From: Glebionis coronaria
Taxonomy: Eukaryota > Streptophyta > Magnoliopsida > Asterales > Asteraceae
Direction: 5' to 3'
DNA length: 64,000 nt
Assembly (NCBI GenBank): GCA_025667525.1
Contig: CM046878.1
Span: 93,077,237-93,141,236, forward strand
Under the pieces are notes generated by a model, which worked only from the letters and a program-made list of their open reading frames with translations, ran no database searches and was not told where the DNA came from. This document shows, piece after piece, positions 44,716 through 54,435 of the stretch; position 1 is the first letter of the stretch, and each line of letters opens with the position of its first letter. Made by a program: the position numbers and the translations under genes.

Positions 44716-45831
44716 TGATGAGACTGCTTTTATACATAGTCTCATCGTCCAATTCGGGCTTAAAATGCATTAAATATCATTAAAAATACCAAATATATGC
44801 TCGTGTTTGTTGCTTGTGTATTTTAGGTACGGATATTGAGGAAATGGCAAAAGATCACAAGAATCATTCAATAACGAACACGGGAAACGAAGCCGCACAA
44901 TGAACCGGGCCCGAATCTGGAATTTCCAAAATGGACCTTGAAGAATTGAAGATTGGCAAGATTGGTCCCTCTACTATTGAAGACTTGGCAATTTATACCC
45001 TTGTAAATCTCAATTATTGCATTTGGGTCCCTAAATTATCAAGTATTTACAAGATCAGTCCTTGAAGAATGAGAAAAATGCATAAAATGTCCTTGTTTAA
45101 GTTTGTAAACAATATGTGCCAAAAATGCCAAAAGCTTAAAGTTGTTATCAAAGGAAAAGTGGTTTGTTGCTGATTTTATACAACATGAAGAAAACAAGAA
45201 ACATGGGGGGGCATTATTGCCAGTCAGCTATACGTACACACCCACTCATGAGCTGACACCTCACATAACCCACCCATTTACCCAAATACCCTACCCGTCC
45301 AACCCATTTACCCAAACCCAATATCCAAGTTTATTAAATAAACTCAGTCAAAGCACCCAGTCAACCCTTCCCACTTTCCCACCAAACAACATTTTTAAAT
45401 TAAACTTTACCCAATTCGGATTAAACCCCCCCTTAATCACCCCCATAAACCCTAATTATCCCAGGTTCAATTAATCCCAAACCAAAGGGGTTTTACCCCA
45501 AATGCTCCAGATTACTGATCCAACGTTTTGTCACCACAACCCACATCCCAAACCAACACAAGACACACCCATGTGTCTTGTGGGACCCTCCCCTGCCCCG
45601 TCCCTTTCCCTCAAAACCCTAAAACAGACAAAACCAATGGTTGGATGTTACTACTTGGACCCCAAGGACAAATGGACGTCTATGATAAACAAACAAGAGC
45701 TGGCATCTTCACATGGAGCTTTTTGAACAAATTCAAGATAAAGACCCCAAGGGCAAATTCGGATTTTCAGTCATTAGGGTTTTCAGTTTATTATTTCTTT
45801 ATTCAAGCTTCTAGTTAGTTCTATTAGTTAG

Positions 45832-45859
45832 TATAAATACATGGTGCATGTACCATGTA
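45832..45859 (+). promoter_or_regulatory. TATA box and hairpin in TE11 LTR
   Basis: TATAAATA at 45832-45839, overlapped by TACATGGT-6-ACCATGTA at 45838-45859, an 8 bp stem directly after the box. The same layout recurs in the right LTR near 55552-55579. Transcription would start around 45865, leaving a 2.6 kb transcribed part of the LTR before the primer site. Confidence 0.65.
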
Positions 45860-47244
45860 TTCCTTGTACCAGTTTTTAGGATTTCACATTGTAATCCCTT
45901 TTTAATGATATAAAAGTTTGGTGTTTCTTTAAATCAATTTAATTCCTTTTTATAATTATTAAAAGTTGTGTGTGTGTAGAAACCTTAGCTGAGTTCCATT
46001 TTTAAATTGTGTAACACTTGTGTGTTTGAAATTTGAGTTTTCAGAAAAGGTTTCAAAAGGTTTTTAAGTTTTCAGAAATCCAAGGTTCATGAAGTGAAAG
46101 TGGATTGAACCATTGGATTTCTGATAATTTATACTTGTTTTCAGAAGTACTTCATTGGTTTCAAGTTGTGAGAAAGGATTTAAAAAGGTTTCAGAAAAAT
46201 CAGATAATTGCATATTTTGTGCTTGTTCTTATTTTCTCTTAGCAGGTTCATTGGAGATTGTTTGTTCAAGGTTCTGCATAGGCCCCAGCCTATTTGGAGG
46301 TGGTTAAGCAACCACTGAGGGACCTGGATGTAGGTCCCTCTTGGTAAAAAAATCTTTTTCCATTTTCATTTTTTAGTTATTTGGTGTTTATGGATTATTG
46401 CATGAAAGTTGTTAGTTGATGGATGTTTTTGTTTAAATAGGCTCAATTAAGCTTTGTATGCATGTTTAGGACATAGGAAATCAGTTTGGTTGGATTCTAT
46501 AAAGATTTGCTTTGAAAAGTATCATTTTCAGTTTATAAAGGTGTGTTTGGATTAAGGCTTAAGTAGGGTTGATTGTTGTTAATCTTGGCTTGAATCTGTT
46601 TAAACACACTCTTAGGGTTGCTATTAGGTTGTAAGTGTCATTGGTTTTCAGTATTGTGGTAGTTTACACACATTTGTATGCTTAAACTTTGGAAAAGTGG
46701 TCAAAATCAGAAACTGCCATTTGTGTTTAAATTTGTGTGAATTTGTGCCTTCATATTTGGATAATCTGTTAGAGTAGGGTTGTTTTAGGTTTGTGTATTG
46801 CTTGTTTGCTAGTTGGTTGACTTGTATGCATGTTTTGAGCCTTTGAAATCCAGTTGTGTGTCAAGTGAATCAGTAAACACCCCCCCAGTCCTACATTTAG
46901 TTTATCAGAAACTTTTGTGCCTATATTGTGCTTGATTTTGTGTGATACTTGAGCTTGTTTTTTGTTTGCTTGACTCCCTACACTCCAACTGAGTGTAGGG
47001 GTGCCCATTTGACCATCAAACATCCACAAAAAGCCATAATCAAGTCCTATTGATCTTATTTCCACAAGTGAAGATAACTTCTTCCTTGTGTTCATAAAAC
47101 TACTAGAACTGGGCACGATTTTGTTTCTAATTGGGATTGCTCTTTGTTAAAATTGTATCAGATTCATGTTTTAGAGTAAGTAAGTGTTACTGTTTTGGTT
47201 TTTAAAGTTTTAAAAAAACAAAAAAAAAATATAAAAAGCAAAAA

Positions 47245-47317
47245 GGACGTGGCCAGGACTCGAACCTGAGCCACTCCTCCCACACACAAACGCGTTAACC
47301 ATCTCTGCCCTAGGGTC
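47245..47317 (-). other. tRNA-like relic in TE11 5' LTR
   Basis: On the minus strand this 73 nt segment has an A-box-like GGCAGAGATGGTTAACGCG and a perfect B-box/T-arm CAGG-TTCGAGT-CCTG about 30 nt later. The outer stem pairs only at its first three bases and the anticodon region is not regular, so it is not a working tRNA gene. It may be a tRNA-derived or SINE remnant. Confidence 0.6.
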
Positions 47318-48529
47318 TTTGACTGCTAAGTGTTCATTCCAATTTGTACTTAAGGATTGTTTGTTTTGTGACTTATTTAACAAACAGCTTATTAATAAGC
47401 TGTTTTCAGCTTATTCCTTTAAGTTTTTTTCCTTTTAGCATTTTTCTATTGATATTTAATAGGTTAGGGACTTTTTGGTTTAAAAATATTATTTTTCCCG
47501 TAATTATTTAATTTACTAGGATTCTTTTTAGTTTATATTTTAGAAAGTGATTAAAAAATAGGAAAAAGCATTTTAAAAATCTAAAAAATAGTTTTTAGGT
47601 TTTGATTTATATTTTTGAGGTTTACAGCCAAAAAAGCTTTCAAAAAGTCTTATTTTTTATTTTATAGGATTTTAGGGTTTTTAACCAACTTTAAAATTTA
47701 ATATAAAATTATTAAAAAGGTTTTAGGAACTTTTAATTTCATTTTTGTCTTAGTTACATTATTTAGGATTTTTGGTAATTTTTTAGAATTTTTTTATAAA
47801 CTTTGAATTTTTTTATTATTTTATTATTATTTTATTATTAAAAATTGAAAATTAGTTTTTTCTACTTTTTTCATTTTTCCTAGATTGTAGACACATAATT
47901 AGGAATTTTGTAACTTTCCAAATATTTTTTAGGCTTTTCAATTATTTTCTAGAATTAATTTAAGTCTTAATAGATTTTAATAGTTTTTAAGTGTTTAAAA
48001 ATAGTTTAATTTGGTTTTAAAATTAAAAAAAAAAATACTTTTTAGCTTAATTAGGTTATTTTTGAGGTTTACAAACTTTGAAATCTTGTTTAGGGCTTTT
48101 TAATAATTAATTGTGATTTTTAGGGCTTTAATTAGCATTAAAAAGTCATTATCTAATTAATTAAAAGGTTTTAGCAAGTTTGGATTTTTGTAAACCCTTA
48201 GAATATTTTTGTGGATTTTTAGTAATTGTTAGGAATTTTTAGGTTAAAATTTTTATTTTTGCACTATTTACGGTTTTACGTTATCGCCTTTTTCGTCATA
48301 GTTTAATCCGTTTTCGTAACCGTCTTTTTCTTTCTCATTTCTATTTTCTTTTCTTTTCTTCTTCATAAAATCATCAATCATAATCAATTCTTAACACAAC
48401 ACACTAGCCTCCTCGAGAACGAACTCACTACTTCATTGGGTCATAACTTGTGGTTTTCCTAAACTACTCGTTAATACTTACCCTAATTACCTTCCTTTTC
48501 CTAAAGGGGTAAAAATACCTCCACCATTT

Positions 48530-48547
48530 TGGCGCCGCTGCCGGGGA
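48530..48547 (+). other. Primer-binding site of TE11 (tRNA-Asp type)
   Basis: TGGCGCCGCTGCCGGGGA, three bases after the LTR; complementary to the 3' end of plant tRNA-Asp except one base. This primer is typical of Athila/Tat elements. Confidence 0.92.
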
Positions 48548-49276
48548 GGCGTGTTGTGTTTTGATTGAACAATTGTTGTTTTTATACTATCCATAATTAG
48601 TATTTGTATTAGTAGCACTCTACTAATACGTATTATCGTTTTTCGGTTTTTGTGTGAATACTATTACTATATTGTATACGTAGAACAATAAATTCACAAG
48701 TACTCCAAATACGTGAGAAATCACAACCTTGACTTGGGAGGTCATTACCCAATCATTGTATTCGAATCTCAAACCAAAGAAAAAAAGGCAAAAATAGATA
48801 AATACTTTCGTGAAGCTCGATTTTGAGAATACAAACTATAAGGTGGGTATAAGGCGGTTGTATTTCACGACCTAAAGGAAAAAGGCTCTTAAGTGCTTCG
48901 CGTCGCCTCGTTTCCTCCGCTTGCTTGTGCGTATTTGATTTTGAGAGTGAATCGAGGGTTTCTGCCGCCCAAAGTATTATTACATATCATATATTTTCTT
49001 GGTTTCTATTGATTAAACCCTCTTGAACGATTTCGTGTTCCACCATCGTTCTAAAGTCATCGAAGGCGTTCACTCCACGTGATCGTTTTCATTCCTTGAG
49101 GCTTCTTTAATCAAGAGATTTGATTAAGGAGGAGATTTGTAGATTTTTGTCTACTTAATACATTTCACCAATTTCCAAAAAAGTTAATACCATCAAAAAC
49201 CACAAAAAAAAAATTGAAAAACACAAAATACCAAAAAGAATCTTCTTTGCTCGTCTCCTCGTTGTACGTGACGTTT
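48548..49276 (+). other. Untranslated leader of TE11
   Basis: 729 bp between primer site and the gag ATG that I prefer. AT-rich, with no coding frame recognised. An upstream in-frame ATG at 49214 would add 21 residues. Confidence 0.6.
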
Positions 49277-51499
49277 ATGCTAACTCGTAATCAAGCAAAA
49301 CGTGCACGTAGACGAAAGAACAAAACTCCCACTCCAACTCATTCTAGTGAGGAGTCTCCTATTGACGAACCCATTGTACGAGAAGCACCAACCATGGCGA
49401 ATCGAACTATGATGGAGTTACTTCAAGCACCCACCGAGGGTTATGGAGAAGCTATTGTTATTCCCGCTATCCTTGCGGATAATTTTGAGGTGAAAACGGG
49501 TTTGTTGTCGATGATCCAAAACAACAAATTCCGTGGTGATGAGAAGGACAATCCCCACAACCATATCCGCCAATTCAATCGTCTTACCGCCACGTGCAAA
49601 TTCAAGGATGTCTCGAATGACTCGACTAAGATGATGCTTTTTCCGTATTCCTTAGCGGGGCCCGCTAAAATTTGGTTAGAGAAAGATCCACCCAATTCTA
49701 TATTGACGTGGAAGGATCTCGTTTCAAAATTTGTGAACCAATTTTTTCCGCCCTCTAAGACTACGCATTTGAAAAATGAGATTTCTAAATTTTCACAAGA
49801 ATCAAATGAAAGTTTTTCAACGGCTTGGAATAGGTTTAAGGAGATGTTACATGAATGTCCTCATCACGGTTTTTCCGACTTGCATCAAATAGACACGTTT
49901 TACAATGGACTTAATGATCATGAAAGAGATTATTTAAATGCCGCCGCGGGTGGTAATTTTTTGTGTAAAACGGTTGAAGAAGCTTTGGTCATAATTGAGA
50001 ATAGGTCTAAGGTTTATAGCCCTCGTAACACACCGAGTGTTGCCAAATTGGGCTCGTCATCATCGTCTCGTAGTATCAATTCCTTACAAGATGAAGCTAA
50101 TGAGGAAAATCGGTTTTTCGATAGGTTTTCGACCCTTATATCCTATTGGAAAGCTCAAGAAGCTTCAAATTCCGCTTCGGTTAAAGCGGTTTCTAAGAGT
50201 TGTTTGTCGTGTGTTGGAGCTCATGATCTTACCGAGTGCATTACCGCGGATGGTAACACTTCGAGTGCTTATGTAGCCACGGGAACTTATAACCAAATCG
50301 GTCAAGGTTCCCGCCAAAATCAAGCTCCACCAAATCAAAATGCTAATAATTATCGCAACAACAACCAAGGTGGTAATTATCAAGGAAATCAAAGGAATTA
50401 CAACAAGGGTAATTATCAAAGTGGAAATGGGCAAATTTCAAACCAAAACCAAAACCGTGATTTTCAAACTACCACACAAGGTTTTCAAAATGATCACACC
50501 AAAAATCTTCAAGGAGAGTTTTTGAATTATGCTAAGGCAAATGATGCTAAGTTTGACAATATGCAACGTGAAATGGTTAGCTTAAGATCCGAGTTGAAAA
50601 ACGAGCTTAAAAACGAACTTGCTAATGAACTTAAAACTCATGCTAATAAAATGGAAGGAAATGTCACACGTCTCCAACAAAATCAACAAAAAATGGAGCA
50701 AGGACAACATGAGATTAAGCAAGAGTTGTTAAAAGCGGATGCTAAGCAATCTAAGTTTGAAGACCGAATGGCTAAAATGTTTGAAGCTATCATGTGTAAG
50801 CCTTCTTCTTCGGGTGGTCTTCCTAGTGATACCATCGTGAACCCGAAAGGAGAATTGAAGGTTGTTACTACTCGTAGTGGTAAAACTTTCAACGAACCCA
50901 TTTCTCGTCCAAGTACTTCTATGGAGAAGGAAAAAGAGAAAGAACCCGAGGTGGTGGTTGAAAAGGAGCAAATTACAAGCCCACGAAGTACCGCTCAAAC
51001 CACACCTACGGTTGAACCCACACCAATCATGGAACCCGAGATTCCAAGGCCGATGCCTATGCCTATGCCCCAATCCACACCACCTTTACCCTACCCTTCA
51101 AGACGAGACAAGGAAAAGGCACAAGAACGAAATAATTATCAATTTGAACTTTTTATGAAAATGTTTCGTGACTTGCATTTCAATATAAGTTTTGCCGACG
51201 CCTTAGTCATGATGCCTCGATTTTCCGCGAACTTCAAAAGTATGTTGAATAACAAAGAAAAATTGCAAAAATCGTCTAGTTGTTCTTCGGTTTTTCTAAG
51301 CCGCATACCTCAAAAAGTCGGTGATCCTGGAAAGTTTTTAATCCTATGTGCTATACAAGACATGGAAGAATGCTACGCCTTGGCCGATCTTGGTGCTAGC
51401 ATTAATTTGATGCCTCTTGAGATTTTTAAATCGCTCAATCTTCCCAATTCACTCCTTCAAGAATGTCAATCGAAATGGCCGATCATTCTACGATTCTAG
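49277..51499 (+). CDS. gag: Gag-protease of TE11, first frame
   Basis: Start at MLTRNQAKRARRRK because this basic opening is Athila-like. Retrotransposon gag domain at about residues 60-220 (PAILADNFEVKTGLLSM, DNPHNHIRQFNRL, LFPYSLAGPAKIWLEKDPP, FFPPSKTTHLKNEISKF). Zinc knuckle CLSCVGAHDLTEC (CX2CX3HX4C) near residue 308. Asn/Gln/Gly-rich stretch at 335-400. Heptad-like coiled coil ELKNELKNELANELK through about residue 510. Pro-rich linker to 620. Aspartic protease motif ALADLGASINLMPL with Asp at residue 704. One base seems missing near 51447, where NFTPSR would be expected, so the protease runs into another frame and this one stops at 51499. Otherwise intact. Confidence 0.9.
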   Translation: MLTRNQAKRARRRKNKTPTPTHSSEESPIDEPIVREAPTMANRTMMELLQAPTEGYGEAIVIPAILADNFEVKTGLLSMIQNNKFRGDEKDNPHNHIRQFNRLTATCKFKDVSNDSTKMMLFPYSLAGPAKIWLEKDPPNSILTWKDLVSKFVNQFFPPSKTTHLKNEISKFSQESNESFSTAWNRFKEMLHECPHHGFSDLHQIDTFYNGLNDHERDYLNAAAGGNFLCKTVEEALVIIENRSKVYSPRNTPSVAKLGSSSSSRSINSLQDEANEENRFFDRFSTLISYWKAQEASNSASVKAVSKSCLSCVGAHDLTECITADGNTSSAYVATGTYNQIGQGSRQNQAPPNQNANNYRNNNQGGNYQGNQRNYNKGNYQSGNGQISNQNQNRDFQTTTQGFQNDHTKNLQGEFLNYAKANDAKFDNMQREMVSLRSELKNELKNELANELKTHANKMEGNVTRLQQNQQKMEQGQHEIKQELLKADAKQSKFEDRMAKMFEAIMCKPSSSGGLPSDTIVNPKGELKVVTTRSGKTFNEPISRPSTSMEKEKEKEPEVVVEKEQITSPRSTAQTTPTVEPTPIMEPEIPRPMPMPMPQSTPPLPYPSRRDKEKAQERNNYQFELFMKMFRDLHFNISFADALVMMPRFSANFKSMLNNKEKLQKSSSCSSVFLSRIPQKVGDPGKFLILCAIQDMEECYALADLGASINLMPLEIFKSLNLPNSLLQECQSKWPIILRF

Positions 51500-52524
51500 C
51501 TTGTGGAGTAGCCGAGGACGTCTTTGTGAAAGTTGGAAAGTTCTACTATCCTGTAGACTTTATTGTTGTTGACATTCCTATCGATCCTAAAGTTCCGTTA
51601 ATTTTAGGTCGATCTTTTTTGGATACCTCGAGAGCACTTATCGATGTGCATGCAAGAAAAATCACTCTTCGTTTCAATGAGGAAGAACTCGTCATTAATG
51701 CAACCCAAAACTCCACTCTTTCTCATGTGTATTCCATCACATCTTTGTACAATGTCAATCCCATCAAAAACATTTGCAAAAGAATTTCAAATAGAGTTTT
51801 AGGAGTTGAGAAAAATGAAGTTCTGTCCCCTCCGCCGGTGGAGGTTAAGAGTGTTAAGCCTACGATTCCAATCTCGAGTGATTCTTCGGATGATGAATAC
51901 GTTGATCCCGATGGGGGAGTTTTCTTTGTCGACAAACGTTTTGAAAACTTACCACCACCTATACCAAAACGGTTTCAAAATGTGAGAATTTTTAGTGTGA
52001 CTAACATTGCTTTAGAAACACCAAATATTTTTGACATAATTAAATCGGGTTTTCACAAGGAGAGTTTAAAAGATGAAAAAGGAAAAGATTTTGAATTTAA
52101 TTTAAAAGATTTTTCTACAATTCTAACTCTGTCATCACCACGTGTATTGAGTACTACAAGCTCGTCTTCTCCTTTTGACGATGCTTTGTGTGGACTTAGT
52201 GTGGGGGAAGCCCCTTATGTTCCCTTCCCTTTCTCCACCGAGGACGAGATATTTGATCCTGGAATTGCTTATATAGGGAAATCTCGGTCTTCCACCGATG
52301 CAATAAATGGAAAATCTTTTCATTTGATTGGTGCGAGTCTACCTCGAGTAGCTCAATGTTTCTATGACTTACCCATTGTCCCACCCTTCTATTTCTTCTC
52401 TCCTATTTTCTTAAAACCCTTTGGGTTTGTGTTGGCACACGATGGAGTGGCGTTGGTTTGTTTTTCCAATGAAAACGAGAACGCCATCTTCGACCCCGGT
52501 ATTTTGCACCATCAAAGGACTTAG
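51463..52524 (+). CDS. Protease second half and C-terminal extension of TE11, shifted frame
   Basis: From RMSIEMADHST onward this frame continues the protease: VAEDVFVKVGKFYYPVDFIV, VPLILGRSFLDTSRALIDV, ITLRFNEEEL. These are the flap and C-terminal blocks of Athila proteases. After residue 110 comes an unfamiliar part: acidic (SSDSSDDEYVDPD), Ser/Pro-rich, with two DPGI motifs (EIFDPGIAYIG near 52255 and AIFDPGILHHQ at the end). No RT motif follows before the stop at 52522-52524. With the frameshift healed, gag-protease would be about 1080 codons. The DPGI segments occur, as I recall, in other Asteraceae Athila-type proteins; their role is unknown. Confidence 0.82.
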   Translation: MSIEMADHSTILACGVAEDVFVKVGKFYYPVDFIVVDIPIDPKVPLILGRSFLDTSRALIDVHARKITLRFNEEELVINATQNSTLSHVYSITSLYNVNPIKNICKRISNRVLGVEKNEVLSPPPVEVKSVKPTIPISSDSSDDEYVDPDGGVFFVDKRFENLPPPIPKRFQNVRIFSVTNIALETPNIFDIIKSGFHKESLKDEKGKDFEFNLKDFSTILTLSSPRVLSTTSSSSPFDDALCGLSVGEAPYVPFPFSTEDEIFDPGIAYIGKSRSSTDAINGKSFHLIGASLPRVAQCFYDLPIVPPFYFFSPIFLKPFGFVLAHDGVALVCFSNENENAIFDPGILHHQRT

Positions 52525-54435
52525 TCCTTAATACCGGTTGTTTTTGGGCCTTGTTTATCATGTAAGCCCCACCAAAAATTGACCATACCATGATTATCCC
52601 TAAATGATCACATTTATGGGGATTCAAGTCGAGCTTTTGACTCGGTTATCAAAAACAAGGTGCCTCGTGGGGGAGACCCATGCTTATCCATGTACATATT
52701 ATTGCTTTCTAATTAGTTTCACGTAAGGGGATTGGTGCCCTTCCAACCTTTGTTCCGTGGTTGTTTGTGCATTGTGGTTTTTAGATCATGATCTTCACGA
52801 TTGGAGCCTCTCGTGTTCGTTTTATGGGAGCACTCGATCGTTTACTTTGAAGACCTTTCCCAATATCAATGATATATCCTTTGATGTTCTAACCTTACGT
52901 TTTTAGCACACTTCATAAACGGCTATTAATTTATTGGTTACACCCATTCCATGCTAGATTAGGCATTCGACTACGTCTCTAGTATGGGGGTTTTTGCACC
53001 CCTAGACTCGAAACATTGAGGACAATGTTTAACTTTAGTATGGGGGGGTGAATAGATACTTGCCTTGCCAAACCTTCACGCTTTCCAAAGTTTATCTTTT
53101 TGTTTATCGTTTTTGTTGAAAAATAAGGCTAAAAATGGCCAAATTTTAAAAATTTTGTCATGTTTTATAAGTGTTTGAAGACACGAATGTAGGTTTTCCG
53201 ATGGCGAGAATAAGAGTAATTTTTGACTCGACCGTGCGTGTTGAGCACTTAGCTTTGATTCCTTAACTACACATTAGGCTACGTCTCTTAAATGAGGACG
53301 AGAAATGATAGAGTTAATTATAAGTTACTATGCTAAACGTAGAGTACTCGTATTCTTTCAAAAACTCATGTGTTCTCGTTATTTGCTTATTCTCCCTTCG
53401 CATGTAAATATTTTTTGCTTAATAAATATTGACTTAGCGGTTTAGTTAGGATTGTTGGGTTTCTAGTCTTTTCTAGTAGCTTCCGTGTAATTAAATTGGG
53501 AAGACATTAAGGTATCGCCAGCGTCACGGTTTTGAAGTATTGGCACCCGAATAATCGAAAGCTTCACCCAATAATAAGATTTCAAGTGCTCACCTAAATT
53601 TAGCAAACAATTTGAAGCCCCACAAGGCCTAAAATCTATGCAAAATTGAAAGTGAATCAAGCCTTAATCTTCGAAGCTTTAAAGATCCAAAATTCGCCTT
53701 AGCGTGAGGATATACGTCTTTGGCTAATAAAACCACCGATGAGGCGGATAATAAAAGGCAAGGCAAGACCGAAGTCATAATAAAAGCTTCATGGCGAAGT
53801 TGAATAAAAGATGGAGGTAAACCAAAGATAATAAGGCCCTTCCGTTAGGGGGCGTATAAAAGTCTTGGTAATAAGTCTCATGTTCAAAACCGTTATAAAA
53901 CCGTGTTTATCGATTCTTCTTGTCAACTTAATTTTTTAACATCGTTGACTATTAGGAGGGGTTATTGATTTGATGGTCTTAGTTACACCGTTAGGACTCT
54001 ATTTTTAGACCTAAATCTCTATTATCGCATAAGTCAATGATGTATCCTCGTGATCATTAAGACAAAATAAAATATAAGAGATACACCCTAGGAATAATGA
54101 GAGGATAAGTACGTGATTAGGGCATATGAGTAGTGTTAGCATTACCAACTTATAATGACAATGATCTCGTTGCACGCTTGGCATGGAATTAAGGTGAAAA
54201 TCAAGGACGATGAAATTATTTCTAACGAAGCATTCACGTGTTCTTATTCTATGAACCTAAACGTCCCATTTTGCGATGAAAATCATACATTATGTCTAAA
54301 ACACAAGTAGTAGTAATAGTAGTAGTGTAGCTAGTTTATCATTCCAATAAAGTGAATAAAAATGAATTTTGGAAATGCTATGATACTTTATTCTAGCATT
54401 GCGTGAGGGCACGACAATGGTTTAGTATGGGGGAG
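52525..54435 (+). other. Non-coding 3' part of TE11 with three polypurine-like tracts
   Basis: GTATGGGGG occurs at about 52981-52990, TTTAGTATGGGGGGG at 53034-53047 (after GAGGACAATGTTTAAC, a conserved post-pol block in Athila/Tat elements), and TTTAGTATGGGGGAG at 54421-54435 directly before the LTR. The last is the primer tract. The rest holds no coding frame longer than about 65 codons. Confidence 0.78.

Larger units (their letters stand above)
44716..48526 (+). repeat. 5' LTR of TE11 (3811 bp)
   Basis: TGATGAGACTGC to CCTCCACCA. It contains a C-rich coding-like stretch near 45230-45450, a TATA box at 45832, a tRNA-like segment at 47245-47317 (minus) and very T-rich DNA from 47400 on. The last 97 bases (48430-48526) differ strongly from the other LTR. 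Confidence 0.93.

Noticed and set aside
45142..45818. 110- and 96-codon frames in the TE11 LTR (also at 54836-55539)
   Set aside because: They recur because both LTRs are near-identical. The frames are C-rich low-complexity sequence upstream of the TATA box, with no domain and no support for translation.
47245..47317. Functional tRNA gene
   Set aside because: T-arm and A-box-like parts are present, but the acceptor stem pairs only at three positions and the anticodon arm is not formed.
49214..49276. Gag start at 49214 in TE11
   Set aside because: In frame, but the added 21 residues look untranslated. MLTRNQAK at 49277 fits Athila-type starts better, though the upstream ATG cannot be excluded.
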